The position numbers were made by a program, and so were the translations under genes. A stretch of DNA of 64,000 bases from Paraspadella gotoi (Eukaryota > Chaetognatha). Each line of letters begins with the position of its first letter. Within the stretch, counting starts at the first letter, position 1. A model generated the notes under the pieces. That model was not told where the DNA came from. It searched no databases and saw only the letters and a program-made list of their open reading frames with translations. Shown here in pieces: positions 44,050 to 56,822 of this stretch. The DNA is taken from contig CM119269.1 of assembly GCA_051294375.1 (NCBI GenBank), forward strand, positions 11,638,883-11,702,882, in the 5' to 3' direction.

Positions 44050-44303
44050 TATAAAATATGTTATATGATATTTTAATGTTAAAGCTTCAAAAAACGATAA
44101 AAACGGTTTATCATATAATAGTTTCCTACGACAGGAGTTAAAAAGTTAAGAATTTTGACCTTTTTTCCAATTTTGACACTAAAGACAAATAAATTTATGA
44201 TAACATGTTTTAATTTTTGGTCTAACTTTTATGAGAAATCTGAATCTGTAATAAAAATTTTAAAAAAATGCTTTTTGAAATATCTTATTTTATAAGGATA
44301 ACA

Positions 44304-44657
44304 CTATAAATATATTGTATTTCGCTTTTCTGATCCCGAAACAATATTAACAAAATATTTTTTATTCAATATATCATAACCATCTCGCATAAAATTATTA
44401 TTGTTAATTGACTCAAATCTGTTCATCTGATCATACTTATTCATATTCTCAGATGCAAGCCTCATTCCCATCCACCTTCTCCTCTCCCACCCCCCCCCCC
44501 CAAATTCACCCGTATTCCGTCTTCTCATCCTCTTCTTGGGCTTTTTCAACATGGTGGCGCAAAGTGGCGTCCTCGCGATGGTCACGTAACCTTGCGGCTG
44601 AGTCCAGGGTTCACCGTCAACTTGGACCGGGACCTCGGTCAGGAATTGGATGTGGAG
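44304..44657 (-). CDS. DGK last coding exon
   Basis: Acceptor CTACAAACTTCAG, then [20 protein letters not shown] and [19 protein letters not shown]. This is the C-terminal end of the accessory domain, where family members have [11 protein letters not shown] run of twelve C on the plus strand (polyglycine in the protein) follows. Frame and stop (44,304) beyond this homopolymer depend on its exact length, which differs in the left arm, so the last 50 or so residues are less certain. Confidence 0.75.
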   Translation of the reverse strand, partial: LHIQFLTEVPVQVDGEPWTQPQGYVTIARTPLCATMLKKPKKRMRRRNTGEFGGGGWERRRWMGMRLASENMNKYDQMNRFESINNNNFMRDGYDILNKKYFVNIVSGSEKRNTIYL

Positions 44658-47600
44658 CTGAAGTTTGTAGGGGGGACTTTGCAGATATTATTTTATATAT
44701 AGACCAACTAGATCAACTACATATACTTTTCTATCAATCGATGGAGGATAAAACGATTGTTTCCAAAAAAGCTAGAATTAAATATTGAGATTTTCATTTG
44801 TACATTTGGTTTTATGATTCGATTTAATAAATTTATTGAATAAATTTTTCACAGTTAATTTAACCGAGTTATTTTCCTTCATGAATTGATTGCGAATTTG
44901 ATTAGCTTAGTTTTTAAAAAAAATTATTAAAGTTATGTAGTTCGGCCTTTTTTTAATAATAAGTAATTACGTACTTTAATTACACGGGTTTTCGTTAAAT
45001 AGATTGATTTATCAATTCATTCTATCATACAAAGATGAAACAATATAAAAATAGAATAGAATAACTAACGTGTCCGCCCTGCGCGATCCTGACGCCGGAA
45101 CTGAGTCTACTTTTAATTCCTCCCATGTGAATTACGCCATTGACTCCCACGATTTCGAATTTACCGTCGTAGTGATTCGGCTGAAGAGGGCGGTAGTAGG
45201 GAGAGAGAATAGTAAGCAAAATGACAATAGACATTTACAGATTAACAGAGGACAAAGGACGATGAAGCGGCGAGGAACGAGACAAAGACGAAGACAAAGC
45301 TGGTTTACTAAGTTTACAGTAGTTTTAAAATCAACGATGTTCGTATAAATTTACAATTTTTAAAATTTTTACAATTATTTGGGCCGATTTTAATGGTGAT
45401 TTTTTAAATTTCGTTAGTTATAATTAAATTAAGGTAGGAATAATGAATTTTTTTGTTCAAGAAAACATAATTTTATGATTTTGCACTGTTAATCTATTTA
45501 AGCAGGAGAGTGTTCATACGCAAAAAAAAAAGTATTTCCCGTTGACAAAGAAAACCCAAAAGTGCTTCCGAAATGTAGTTTACATTTTAAAGTCGACCTT
45601 AAGTACTTATTATTCTTAACATCCAAGATTATGTTTCTCAAAAAAGGGATAACACACTGAACCAACTCACCTTCGAGAAATGGTCGTCTTCCCCTGGTCC
45701 CCAAGGGTTGGCACCAGAAGCCCAAGACAAGATGTTGAGAATTATGATTCCTTCTACTGGAGGCAGATCGATTTTTTTATCGTCCACCTTCATCTGTGTG
45801 AGAATGGTTTGGTATGTGTGTGTGGTGGATATGCATTTGTGAGAGATTCGATGTGTTTTTTTGTAAATATGACAAGGCGGGGGAAAGTTACAGTGTGAAA
45901 GAGACTTTCTGGATTTGAAGAAAAAAAATTTCGGTCCAAAAATAGGCACTATTTTCTGAAAGAGGTTAATTTCTGTTCCTAATGTCTTAACTTAACTTAA
46001 CTCAATTATTAACCTTAAACTAACTCCAAATCTTTTTAGTTATAACTAAATGCCGCGGAGTAATAGCGTCGGTTGGTCAGACGGTCTGTCAGTCTATCGG
46101 TATGTCTGTCCATCGGTCTATCCCACTTGCATTAAAATTGCTTAATTTGCTTATATTTGGTGGCTCATTTATTAAGACAAAAAACCATAAATCTAAGGGA
46201 CTGCTAGCACCTCTTTCATGAAATTCTAAAATTATAAGGAATAAAAAATAGAATTTCGATGCAGTGCATGTTATATATATACGGGCTCAAAATTTTATTG
46301 TCATGTCATATCATTTATAATTAAATGGAAATAAAGTTACTGCGGCGCAACACATTGGATGAACTTTTTTTACCTTATAAACTTACTTAATTCTAATTTT
46401 AATCTTGGATAGGGCACTTTTGGAAAATATGGCCAAAATGCATCAAAAACGTATAGAAAAACTGACCAGGATGTCCTTCCTTAAATCCTTTCCCGTCTGG
46501 CGATGAACGAGTTTTTTCAAGCCCATTTGAAAGTAGACCTGTTTGTTGTGAAATCTGAAAAAGGAAAAATGAAAAACATGTCAAAGAAATTTTTACGTCC
46601 AGGTTTACTTTTTTTTATGTAGGAAAAAAAGCTTTTAAAGGATTGTTGAACGATGTTGTTTTAACTCGTAGTCGTCGTCCTAATCTCTTTTCCAGTCTAG
46701 TTTTATTTTTTTTTACAGGGTAGTAAAATAGGCGAATCGCCCCAAAACAGTAGCTAAAAATCAGCTGGAGAAAAAAGTTTAAAAAGTTAAAAGGTAAAAG
46801 AAGTTTAAATTTTCAAAAATAGGATATTCACAATTTCCGCATGAAATTTCGAAATCACGTCTGTGTTAAAAATGAAAAAATCATGGTGATAATTAAATTT
46901 TAGTTTCATATGTTGAGTCAAGAGTACTATTTCGAATTAAAGAACTATTTCCATGCAATAGGTTTACAAATATTATAAAAACACACCTCATCGTGGGAAA
47001 GGAACCATTTTAATAGTGAGTCGGCAAAGTCTAAACACTTCAAATGAGAACGCAGCTGTCATCTTTTTATTAAGTGCTTTTTTGTCATTTTTAGTGACGC
47101 ATTTAAAACATGACCTTATGTTATATATATATATTTAACCCATCTTTAAACATGGTTTTCCCGTTGGTACATGAAATTTTTATATTAAAAGTGTCTGACT
47201 AAAAAACAAGTTTGAGCAAACAATGTCGGATCTGCCCACGATCATTAGCAGTAATTATTTAATTTATTAATTAATAAATAATTTAAATTATTAATTAATT
47301 GTTTAATTAATTAATTAATTAATTAATTTAACAAATAATTTATTAATTAATTTATTAATTAATTTAAGGTAACTAATTAATTAGGCAATTAATTAATTAA
47401 TTTGATCCAAAATGTTTGTTTTTAGGTCTTTTCGTCAGTGACCACGACTTGATTGATTGATTGATTGAAGAATTAATTAATTGATAAATAAATTGATGGA
47501 TTGAATAATTAATTAATGATAAATAAATTGATTGAATAATTTAGTAATAGATAAATGAATTGAATTATTGAATAATAAATTGACTGATTATTGATTAATT

Positions 47601-50600
47601 ATTATTGACTAATTATTGATTAATTAATTGACTAATTGATTAATTACGTGATTAATTATTTGATTAATAATACATAGCATTTATATTTCATATAGAAAGA
47701 AAAAGAAGCATAATCAATTAGTGAAACAGGTTTTTTGATTTTTCCATTTAAACTCATTTCCACTCAGACGATTCCATCGATACTTGGTTTCCAGCTTAAT
47801 CACACACTTTCCTATCCACATACAAAATATCAAGTCAATCGCCCTATCCACTCGTGCGTAATTGGCGTTCAAATAATAATTTTTTTTTTTTTTTTTTTTT
47901 TTTTCCATTTCGACTCATTTCCACGCGCACAATTCCACAATTCTACAATTACACACTTCGGACGGACGGACGCATAATTTATCATAATATAATCCTTTCT
48001 GTTGTAAGAGATTAGCAAATTTTTTGAATTTTTTACAACGATTTACAAATAAAATTGTTGTAAAAATTTCAAAAACTTTGCATAGTTTATCAAAATTCAA
48101 TGTTCTGACATGATATAAGTGAATGCCCGATAAGATTGAGGGGGTGGACCGACGGACCGACAAAGTGAATTATAGAGTCGGGATCTGCTGATAAGCAGAT
48201 CCGACTAAAAAAAATACTTTTAAATTTCAACTAAAACCTTTTACGTAATATAACGACTCTCTCTCTCTCTCTCTCTCTCTCGCTCTCTCTCTCTCATTTT
48301 TTTCTCGATCAGGGTGGTAAACGGATCTTTTTCTCCGTCCAAAGGACGTCCTATCTTGAGTGTCACCTTAATACAATCACAAGGCAAAAGATAATACTAT
48401 TTGCTCCGTCTGATAGTAAAAATTAAGTTCGAACTTTAAAGTTGAAATCATGAAACATAGAATTTCACACACCTTCGTACAATTTTTTTTTAACCGATCG
48501 TTAGAATTGATTCACTGATGAAAGTATTATGGAAAGCCCAACCGGAATCCCAACCAAAACAAAACAACAAAACCAGAATTAAACCAGAACATCATTTAAC
48601 AAAATCAGAAAAAGAACTATGACAAAACATTTATAAGACAATCTCAAAACGAAAATAGAACCAAAATAAAACAAAACTAAGACAAATTAAAACAACAGCA
48701 AAAACAGGACAAAAACAAAACTAGAGTCAAACAAGTTTAAAGACAAAACAAAACCAAGCAAGGTAGCTGGTTTTTTTTCTCTTCCTCTCACGCCTTCCAA
48801 ATTTCTCACATCGACGATAACGACGATGACCGAATTCAGCCGATCGGGAACGAAGAAACGAATTCAACCGATCGGGGAACGAAGAAAACGATGACTTCCA
48901 AATCGGTCGTCGAAACCGTTTTCCCACCCTTTCGTTGAACCCAAAGGCGTAACGCTTTTGAAGGAAGTCCGATCGTTAAGCGTCGCTAGAATTGTCGGGG
49001 AAATGAAATAAAAAGAATTCTCTAGAACGAGAACGAGTCCTTAAAGAGTTCGGAGAAATAATCTAATTATGAACGCAGAAGATGACGATCCCGCGCCAAA
49101 ATTGGGAAGAGACTCTCTCTCTCTCTCTCTCTCTCTTCTCTCCTCTCTCTCTCTCTCTTCTCTCCTCCCTCTCCAAAAATTTTGGATATCTTCATCTCTC
49201 ACACCGTATCACCGCTTTATTTCTTCTGGCCGACTTTACGTTTTAAGATACAATTTAATGACTTTTTTTGGAGAAACTGGTTTCTGCTTTTTTTTCTCAA
49301 ATTTCTTTTGCTCACGTGAATTTACTGCTTAGAACAATTTTTAAGAAAATATCATATGTAAAACCTCTCAGACCATATCAGAACACTAGTTAATTTACGT
49401 TTTTTATAATTAAAAATGATAATTTGTGGTAATTTTTTTTTTTTTTTGAAAATTAAACGATTACTCAAAATATCAATTGGAAAAACTGTTTTTTATTTAT
49501 TTATTTCTTTTTTAAATTTTACTTCTAAAGATATTTGTCATTACAAAAAATATAGTCTAAAACTAAACAAAGTTTCATTCAACGAGTTGTCCAAATCGAT
49601 CATTTTCCCTTAAATGATTTTTTTTCTTTCGTCCCTGCCTTTCTTTTAATCTTATTAAAAGTTTTTCTTTTTTTTTGTTTAAAGAAAATTACTTTTTAAC
49701 GAAAGTTTGCGACGTTTTCTCTCTTCGATTTGATGAGGCAAAAAAAAGGAGATAGAAAAAAAATCTTGAGCCTCATTTATTTAAACTGTTAAAGTTACTT
49801 TTTTCCGACGAATTTCGGATTAAAAAAATATAAATGAACTGAAAAAAAAAATAAAATGGAAGAAGCAGCCATTTCGGTGGAAAAGTAAGCTTGTGCGACT
49901 TCAACCTCGCAAAACAACCAAAAATGTTTTTTTCCCCATTTTGATAACATTTTCCAAAAACGCCCCATTTTCAGCTTGAATTTAAAATAAGATTAATTAT
50001 TAGGAATAAACGATTAGGTTAAGGGTTAGGGTCGGGATTGGGTTAGGGTAGATGGTTAGGTATATTATATCAGAGTTAAGGGAAAGGCTTAGGTTTAGGG
50101 TTTAAGATTATTAGGTTATGAGGTTAAGAATTCGGTTTGACATTAAGATTAAAATGACGTTTAAGGATTAAGAAACAGAAAAAAGGCGATTTTGGAAAAT
50201 AGCATCGAATATTATGATGTCCTTTTATTTTTTCCTCACTCAGCAACAACGACGACTCCAAATCCTCACCGCCTTCTTACGAAGAATCGCAACTTCGCGT
50301 GTCTCTCGTTCCGCCGTCGACGTCGGCGGCGCCACCGTCGTCCATAGAATCGACGGAAAACAAAGATGGCGGAAAATCGAGACGCGTCACGATCGAGAAC
50401 AGAGTCGCGCCAGAGGGCGGTGAGTGTTAGCATCAATTAGTCCATTCATTTGTTAGTCGGTCAGTCAATCCGTGTTTCGTCGGTCTTTTGTCTATTATTT
50501 AAAATTTTTATTTAAAAAAAACGGTAAGTCCCAGCCAAACCTATAAAAGCGTAGTAGTTTTTATATAAAAACAGCGTGACGCCGACAACGACGACGATGA

Positions 50601-51581
50601 CGACGACGACGACGGCACAAAGAAGCTGAACTGAATCAATATCGAGCCTGAACCGGCTTCGCCGGTAGGCTCGATAAAATCTACTAGGTTTGGCTGGGAC
50701 TTACCGTTTTTTTTTAATAAAAATTTTAAATAAAATTTTTAAATAAAAATTATTATGAATTATGATAAAGTTTTACAAAAGTGTGCGATCATAGTAAGTT
50801 AAAAATTTAGATATGGCTTCTCATCTTGAAATAGCTTTGATATTTTCTTATTACATTTGGATTTAAGTATTATTTGTTTGAATTTCCACTTCATTATGAT
50901 TTACTGTAATATGCAAATGAGATTATAGTACTCATTATAATATCCAAATTAGTATATAGAAATGCTTTAATCTAATTTACATATTGCAGTATATAATATT
51001 GAAGATGAAATTCAAAGAAAAAAAATTTTAAATCTATAATAAAAATGGGAAATCAAAGGACCTTTTTAATGAGAAGTTATATCTTAATTTTAATACAAAT
51101 AAAAAGAAAATCTTTTACAAGCTATGATTGGAAAAAAATTGTAACAATTTCCAATTGTAAACAATTGTAACATTTTTTTTCCTTTCTTTTATTTCTTTAA
51201 ATTATATACGTATGTATTTTTCTTCCTATTTTTGTCAGTTGCTGCTTCTTCTGAACCCTTTAAAAACGAGTTCAGGCTCTGCAGTGATTGTACAACTGCC
51301 TTCCAGCGGCCGTCCAGCTTTCTCTCTTTCTCTCTCTGTCTCTGTCTGTCTCTTTCTTTCTCTTTCTGTCTCTCTCTGTCTCTCTCTCTCTGTCTCTGTC
51401 TCTCTCCCTCTCTCTGTACGATCTCTTGCGTGATCGTTTTTTGAAAAATTTTGATTATTTTTTTCCTTTTAAAAACTTTTATTATCGCCATTTATTCTGC
51501 GCTTTTTTCTCAATGCAAAATCCCAAATTTACATACGAAATTTTAGTGCATTTATTCTCTTTCTTTCTCTCTCTCTTTCTT

Positions 51582-51613
<32 letters not shown>

Positions 51614-54600
51614 ACTCATACACGCATTTGTTTGTTTTATTTATGATGAATGATTCTTTGCGTCAATGAATGACTATCATCGCATCAATGAATGACTATC
51701 ATCGTATCAATGAATGATAATCATTACATCAATGAATGACTATCATCGCATCAATCATTTGGTTATTATCACATCAATCATTTGGTTATCATCACATCGA
51801 TCATTTGGTTATCATCGCATCAATTATTGGTTATCATCGCATCAATATTTGATTATCATCGCATAAATCATTTTGTTATCATCGCATCAATCCTTTGGTT
51901 ATCATCGCATCAATATTTGATTATCATCGCATAAATCATTTGGTTATCATCGCATCAATCCTTTGGTTATCATTGAAGGTAGGCGAGATCCTATTCTTTT
52001 AAGATTTTTTCACTATATTCGCCAGTCTATCAGTACATTCTTCTGTCCGTCCATCCGTCCATTGGCGAAAGCAACTGCCGACTGTAGAGTTTCGCGTCTC
52101 GATTCTTGTACTGTTCAAGGTCAAACATATTCAAGGTCAAACACATTAAAAGTCAAACACATTCAAGGTCAAACACATTCAAGGTCAATGACATTCCTTC
52201 CCGCCAGATTCGTTCGTCTTTTGAAAGTCGCCGATAGCAGCGTCTCTAAAAAGACTTTTTTCGGTCGGTCAGTCTGTGATTCGTATTTTTTATCTGTTTA
52301 TATCGTAAAGGCAAAATATATATTTTTTTTAAAAATATTCTAATTTAACAATTGTTATTTTTTTAATCGACTCGCCAAATGTCTTTCTTTCAGTAAATAT
52401 CGAAATATTAGAATTTATTACGATTTAATGAAAAGGTTTGAATTAGTTTCTGTAACCAATTTATTTTAGTACAAAACGGACATGGAGGATGGAGGCTTTA
52501 AAAACCAAAGCCGTAACATGTCCGTTTTGTACTAAAATAAATTCGTTACAGAAACTAATTCAAACCTTTTCATTAAAACTCTAAACGTAACGAAAAGAAA
52601 GGATCGTAATATAATGAATTTAATACGAAATTTTTTTATAATATGTTATATCTTTAATTTTAGGTATTTAAGAAATAAATTTTAGTCTCAGAAAATAGTG
52701 AAGAGGCAGAGTGAATCAAAGCAGCATTATTTACTGCCTCTTCTCTGCATAATCTATATCAATTATCATTGTCTTGTCTTATCTTGTTTTGTATTTTATG
52801 ACAATAAAACTACTCGAACTTGAACGATATTGCCAAGCATTTTTTATAACCCTCCCCTCCTTATAACTTTCAAAAAAATTACCCCCTGTGACCACTCTAT
52901 GACCTCTCCTCTCCACAGAGGTTAAGGGACCGGAACGCGGAAATTGGGGCAACCAGATCGAGTTCATCCTTACTTGCGTCTCTTACGCCGTCGGCCTGGG
53001 CAACGTCTGGCGATTTCCTTACCTCTGCTACAAAAATGGGGGCGGGGCTTTTCTCATCCCTTACATCATCATGTTGGGTCTGGCCGGGTTGCCCATCTTC
53101 TTCATGGAGCTCGCCTTCGGACAGGTTGGTTCATTAGTGGGCGTGGCGCTTGGGAAAGATCGAGAACGAGGCTCGAATAAAAACCGAGTGTTCTTTTGTT
53201 TTCTAGTTCGCTTCCTTGGGGCCAATCACGATATGGAAATGTTGTCCGATGATGAAGGGTCTTGGATACGGTATGTACTCAATTCATGTAATACATACAA
53301 TATATCGTTTATTCAAACGTACGGGGTAAAAAAATAAAATTTCGGTGTTTTTTTTTCTCAAGAATGTATTAACCTAAAATATTACCGATTTTTTTAGGCG
53401 TTTTCACTGGAATCAGGAATATTTGAAAAATTAATTAGTAATTAGTAATTAGTGTAACAATATTACTAATTAGTATTTTCTCATTGGTGCAATTCCTCGT
53501 GGATTTACTACTACTAGAGCCAAACTTTGTCAATGGGGTGGGTCAGAAGTTTGATTTGGGAACCTTTCCAAATGAAACTACATACATTTCTGAGGAAACT
53601 TTCAATGGACCAAAATTTTCTAAAATAGCTAGAAGCATTAGTAATTAATTTTTTAATATTTATTTATAGATAAGAAATGTAAAAAAAACTTTTTTTCATT
53701 TTTTATTTTTAAAAGCAGATTCAAACAGCTTATGCAAAGTTATCTGCACAAAGTATAATTCTTTTTTCAATATTTTGATGATAAGTGGGTTAAAATTGGG
53801 AAAGACCTTAAAAAATCATTATCATCATTATCAGACGATAATTTTAGCAGTTTTTACTATTTTTTAGTAATAAAACATGACAATTTTAAAAACTTTTTAA
53901 GCTCTATCAGAATCAATTAAAAAAACTTAAAATATCCAAAAAAAATTTTTGACATTATATATAAATATAATAATATTAATTAGCGAATTACTCATGGTTC
54001 GGAACATTTTTGCCAAAAAATATTTTAACACAATAATTAAAACCAATAATGGATTAGTTTAATGCTGTTCCCATTAAAATTTGAATTCGGTCCCCTAACT
54101 AGCATTTCTAAATAATTTTTTAAGTCCTTGTAAAACCATTACAAATTGCTTAATAAAAATCATCTAAATCCAGTACAAGAGATAATTTTTCAACATCGTC
54201 ATTATTCTTATAATTTATTATTTTGGTGATAACGTTGTTATTTATTTTTATCATTATCATTTAATATGATCAACCTCCCCACAAAAACCACCCAGGAATG
54301 GTGACAGTGAGTTGGTACATCTGCATCTACTTCGCTGTCCTCATTTCTTACATCCTCTTCTTCTTCTTCGCATCCTTGACATCCGAGGTCCCCTGGTCAT
54401 CTTGCAACAACACTTGGAACTCCGTCAACTGCGCCGTCTCCAGACGCAACGCCTCCGACGTCGCGGCGTTCAGCGGCGCCACGCCCACCACGCCATCTCA
54501 CGAGTTTTATTATCGAAACGTGCTCAACCTTAGCGACGGTTCGGAAAGAGATGATTTTTGTTTTTTGTGGTTTTTTTTAGCTGTTTTCGTTTTCTTGTAA

Positions 54601-54886
54601 TTTTAAATCGTAATTTGTTTGATTTTTTTTTACTTTTATTTTTAAACAATGTCTAAAGTTAGGGGCAAGCATTAAAAAAATGGATAATATTATATTGGTT
54701 ATACACTTTTTATAAAGTTAGATATACAAAATTACAAATTAGAGCTCATTTTATAAGAGCATGACGTAAATTTTGAAGCACCTTTATTAGTCATCATTTC
54801 TTCGTCTTTTTATTTTTTGATAATGTTTTTTATGACTTGATTATTAAGCTATAATTGAAACCTTTTTCTTCTTAATTTTCTTTCCT

Positions 54887-54953
<67 letters not shown>

Positions 54954-56761
54954 CTCAGAAATCGGAGACCTCGGCGCACCAGAGTGGCGGTTGACTCTCC
55001 TTCTCATTTTGTGTTGGACCATCGTTTGTCTCGGGCTTATCAAGGGGGTTCAGAGCCTCGGAAAGGTCTCTTACTTTACGGCCATTTTCCCTTATTTTCT
55101 TATCACTGTTCTTGTGATTAGGGGATCCATGCTTGATGGTAGGATATTTGGATGAATGTGATAAGTGAATAATGTGATAAGGGACAAATATGAAACCTAA
55201 GGATGTAATGTTAAGCAATAAATGAATTTGGATTAACGACTATTTTCCAATATTCATCTATTTTTATATTCCTATAATTCATTTGTGAAAATTTATTATT
55301 TTCTAGTAATATTTATCTACTCATTTATCTATTTGTTTATTCATTTCTTTATTTATCTAAATAGGGGCGATTGATGGAATAAAGTTCTACATCGAACCAA
55401 AATTCGAAAAATTGCTGGATCCCCAAGTTTGGGCCGACGCGGCAGTTCAGATATTTTATTCGTTAGGTTAGTTTAAAAACTTCAAATCATTCATCGAAAA
55501 TAATAAATGAGCAAACGTTTGATTTTAAATTTTAAATTCCCCTTCATCTTTCAGGACCGTGTATGGGAACGCTAATCACGATGTCATCTTTTAACACTTT
55601 CAAGAACAATTGTTTAAGAAACGCCATAACTGTGGCATTGATTAATTGTTGCACTTCTATCTACGGTGGATTCGCAATCTTTTCCGTCGTTGGGTTCATG
55701 GCGTTTCAGGTATCATTGTATTAGATGCATAGTTGGGAAAAACTTGTCAGATAAGTACATAATTGGAGAGAACCGTAATTGGTTTCGGACCCTCGGTGAC
55801 TCGCCTTTTGTCTCTGACATAAATAAACTGGTCCCGTCTCGTTTAGGTAAGATACAAGAACACCCAGGGATCGACATAGGGACTCACGGTTAAGACGAAG
55901 TAACTTAGCCAACACCAATACAATCTCATGTTCGGTTCCACCCTAAATTAGGCAGGAGTTCCCATAGCGGAGGTGGCGTCGGCTGGACCAGGTCTCGCCT
56001 TTGTGGTCTATCCCGAAGGCCTCGCACAAATGCCCATCGCTCCTTTGTGGTCAGCTCTTTTTTTCTTCATGATGTTCACCATTGGAATGGGTTCGATGCT
56101 GTCTCAGGTGAGAGGTTCTCTTCTTGGTTGTGAAGTGATCGTTTTGCGGGAAATGTGAATGTGAACAAGGTAATACATATTACGGTCATAGAAGGATTTA
56201 ATGAATAAATAAAGTAAGTGTAACTTAATTAAACATTTTTGAAGTAGCAGTAAAAAAGTTTTAAAAAAAGGTAATTTTAGCATCTCGAACAGAAAGGTGA
56301 AATATCATAATGATTACAGATCAATTTTGATCGTACATAGTACATACAATATTCTAAACCATGTTATAACAAATATCCACGTTATTCTACGGTTACAGCT
56401 CGAAACCGTAATTTCCGCTCTGCTGGATGAACTTCCCGTCTTTAGAACGAAAAGGAAAATTTGGAAATTCAATGTAGACATGAGTATCATATTTCGAATT
56501 GGTATCTGCGTTTTCGGATTCTTTTTGGGCATTCCGCAGGTACTAATTTAAAACTCCTAAAAATGTTTAGCGAGATTGGGAATTGCTACGATGTAATAAA
56601 TTTAAAACCTTGAAACGAATAAGTTGCTTGGAGGGTTTCAGCCGGCGTTTTTCTCTGTGGGACAAATTCTCATTCGCCGGTTTTCTGATACTTCGATCGT
56701 TCATCATTTTTTTAAACGTCTCGCTTTCTTGTAATTTCATTATTCACTATTAGTTGTAAAG

Positions 56762-56822
<61 letters not shown>

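Larger units (their letters stand above)
44050..53114. repeat. Right arm of giant imperfect palindrome (9.1 kb)
   Basis: Inverted counterpart of 31,363-43,066. Exons here are open and correctly spliced. Sequence continues past the palindrome edge (53,114, inside the SLC6 TM1-2 exon) into the rest of the transporter gene. Confidence 0.95.

Noticed and set aside
45070-45348. 92-aa plus-strand frame opposite the DGK exon
   Set aside because: Shadow frame; the minus strand carries the recognisable DGK accessory-domain exon with splice sites.
48517-48545. CTGATGAAAG in the right arm as a hammerhead
   Set aside because: No stem II and no GAAAC plus cleavage triplet at the required positions; chance occurrence of the heptamer.
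49069-49332. ATG at 49,069 as the certain SLC6 start codon
   Set aside because: The acidic peptide is attractive, but the frame runs into a CT repeat, differs between the arms, and has no phase-2 donor that would join 50,244.
31363-53114. Palindrome as a simple fold-back sequencing artefact
   Set aside because: The two arms differ by a full mobile-element insertion with target duplication and by many indels, so they are not the same molecule read twice.
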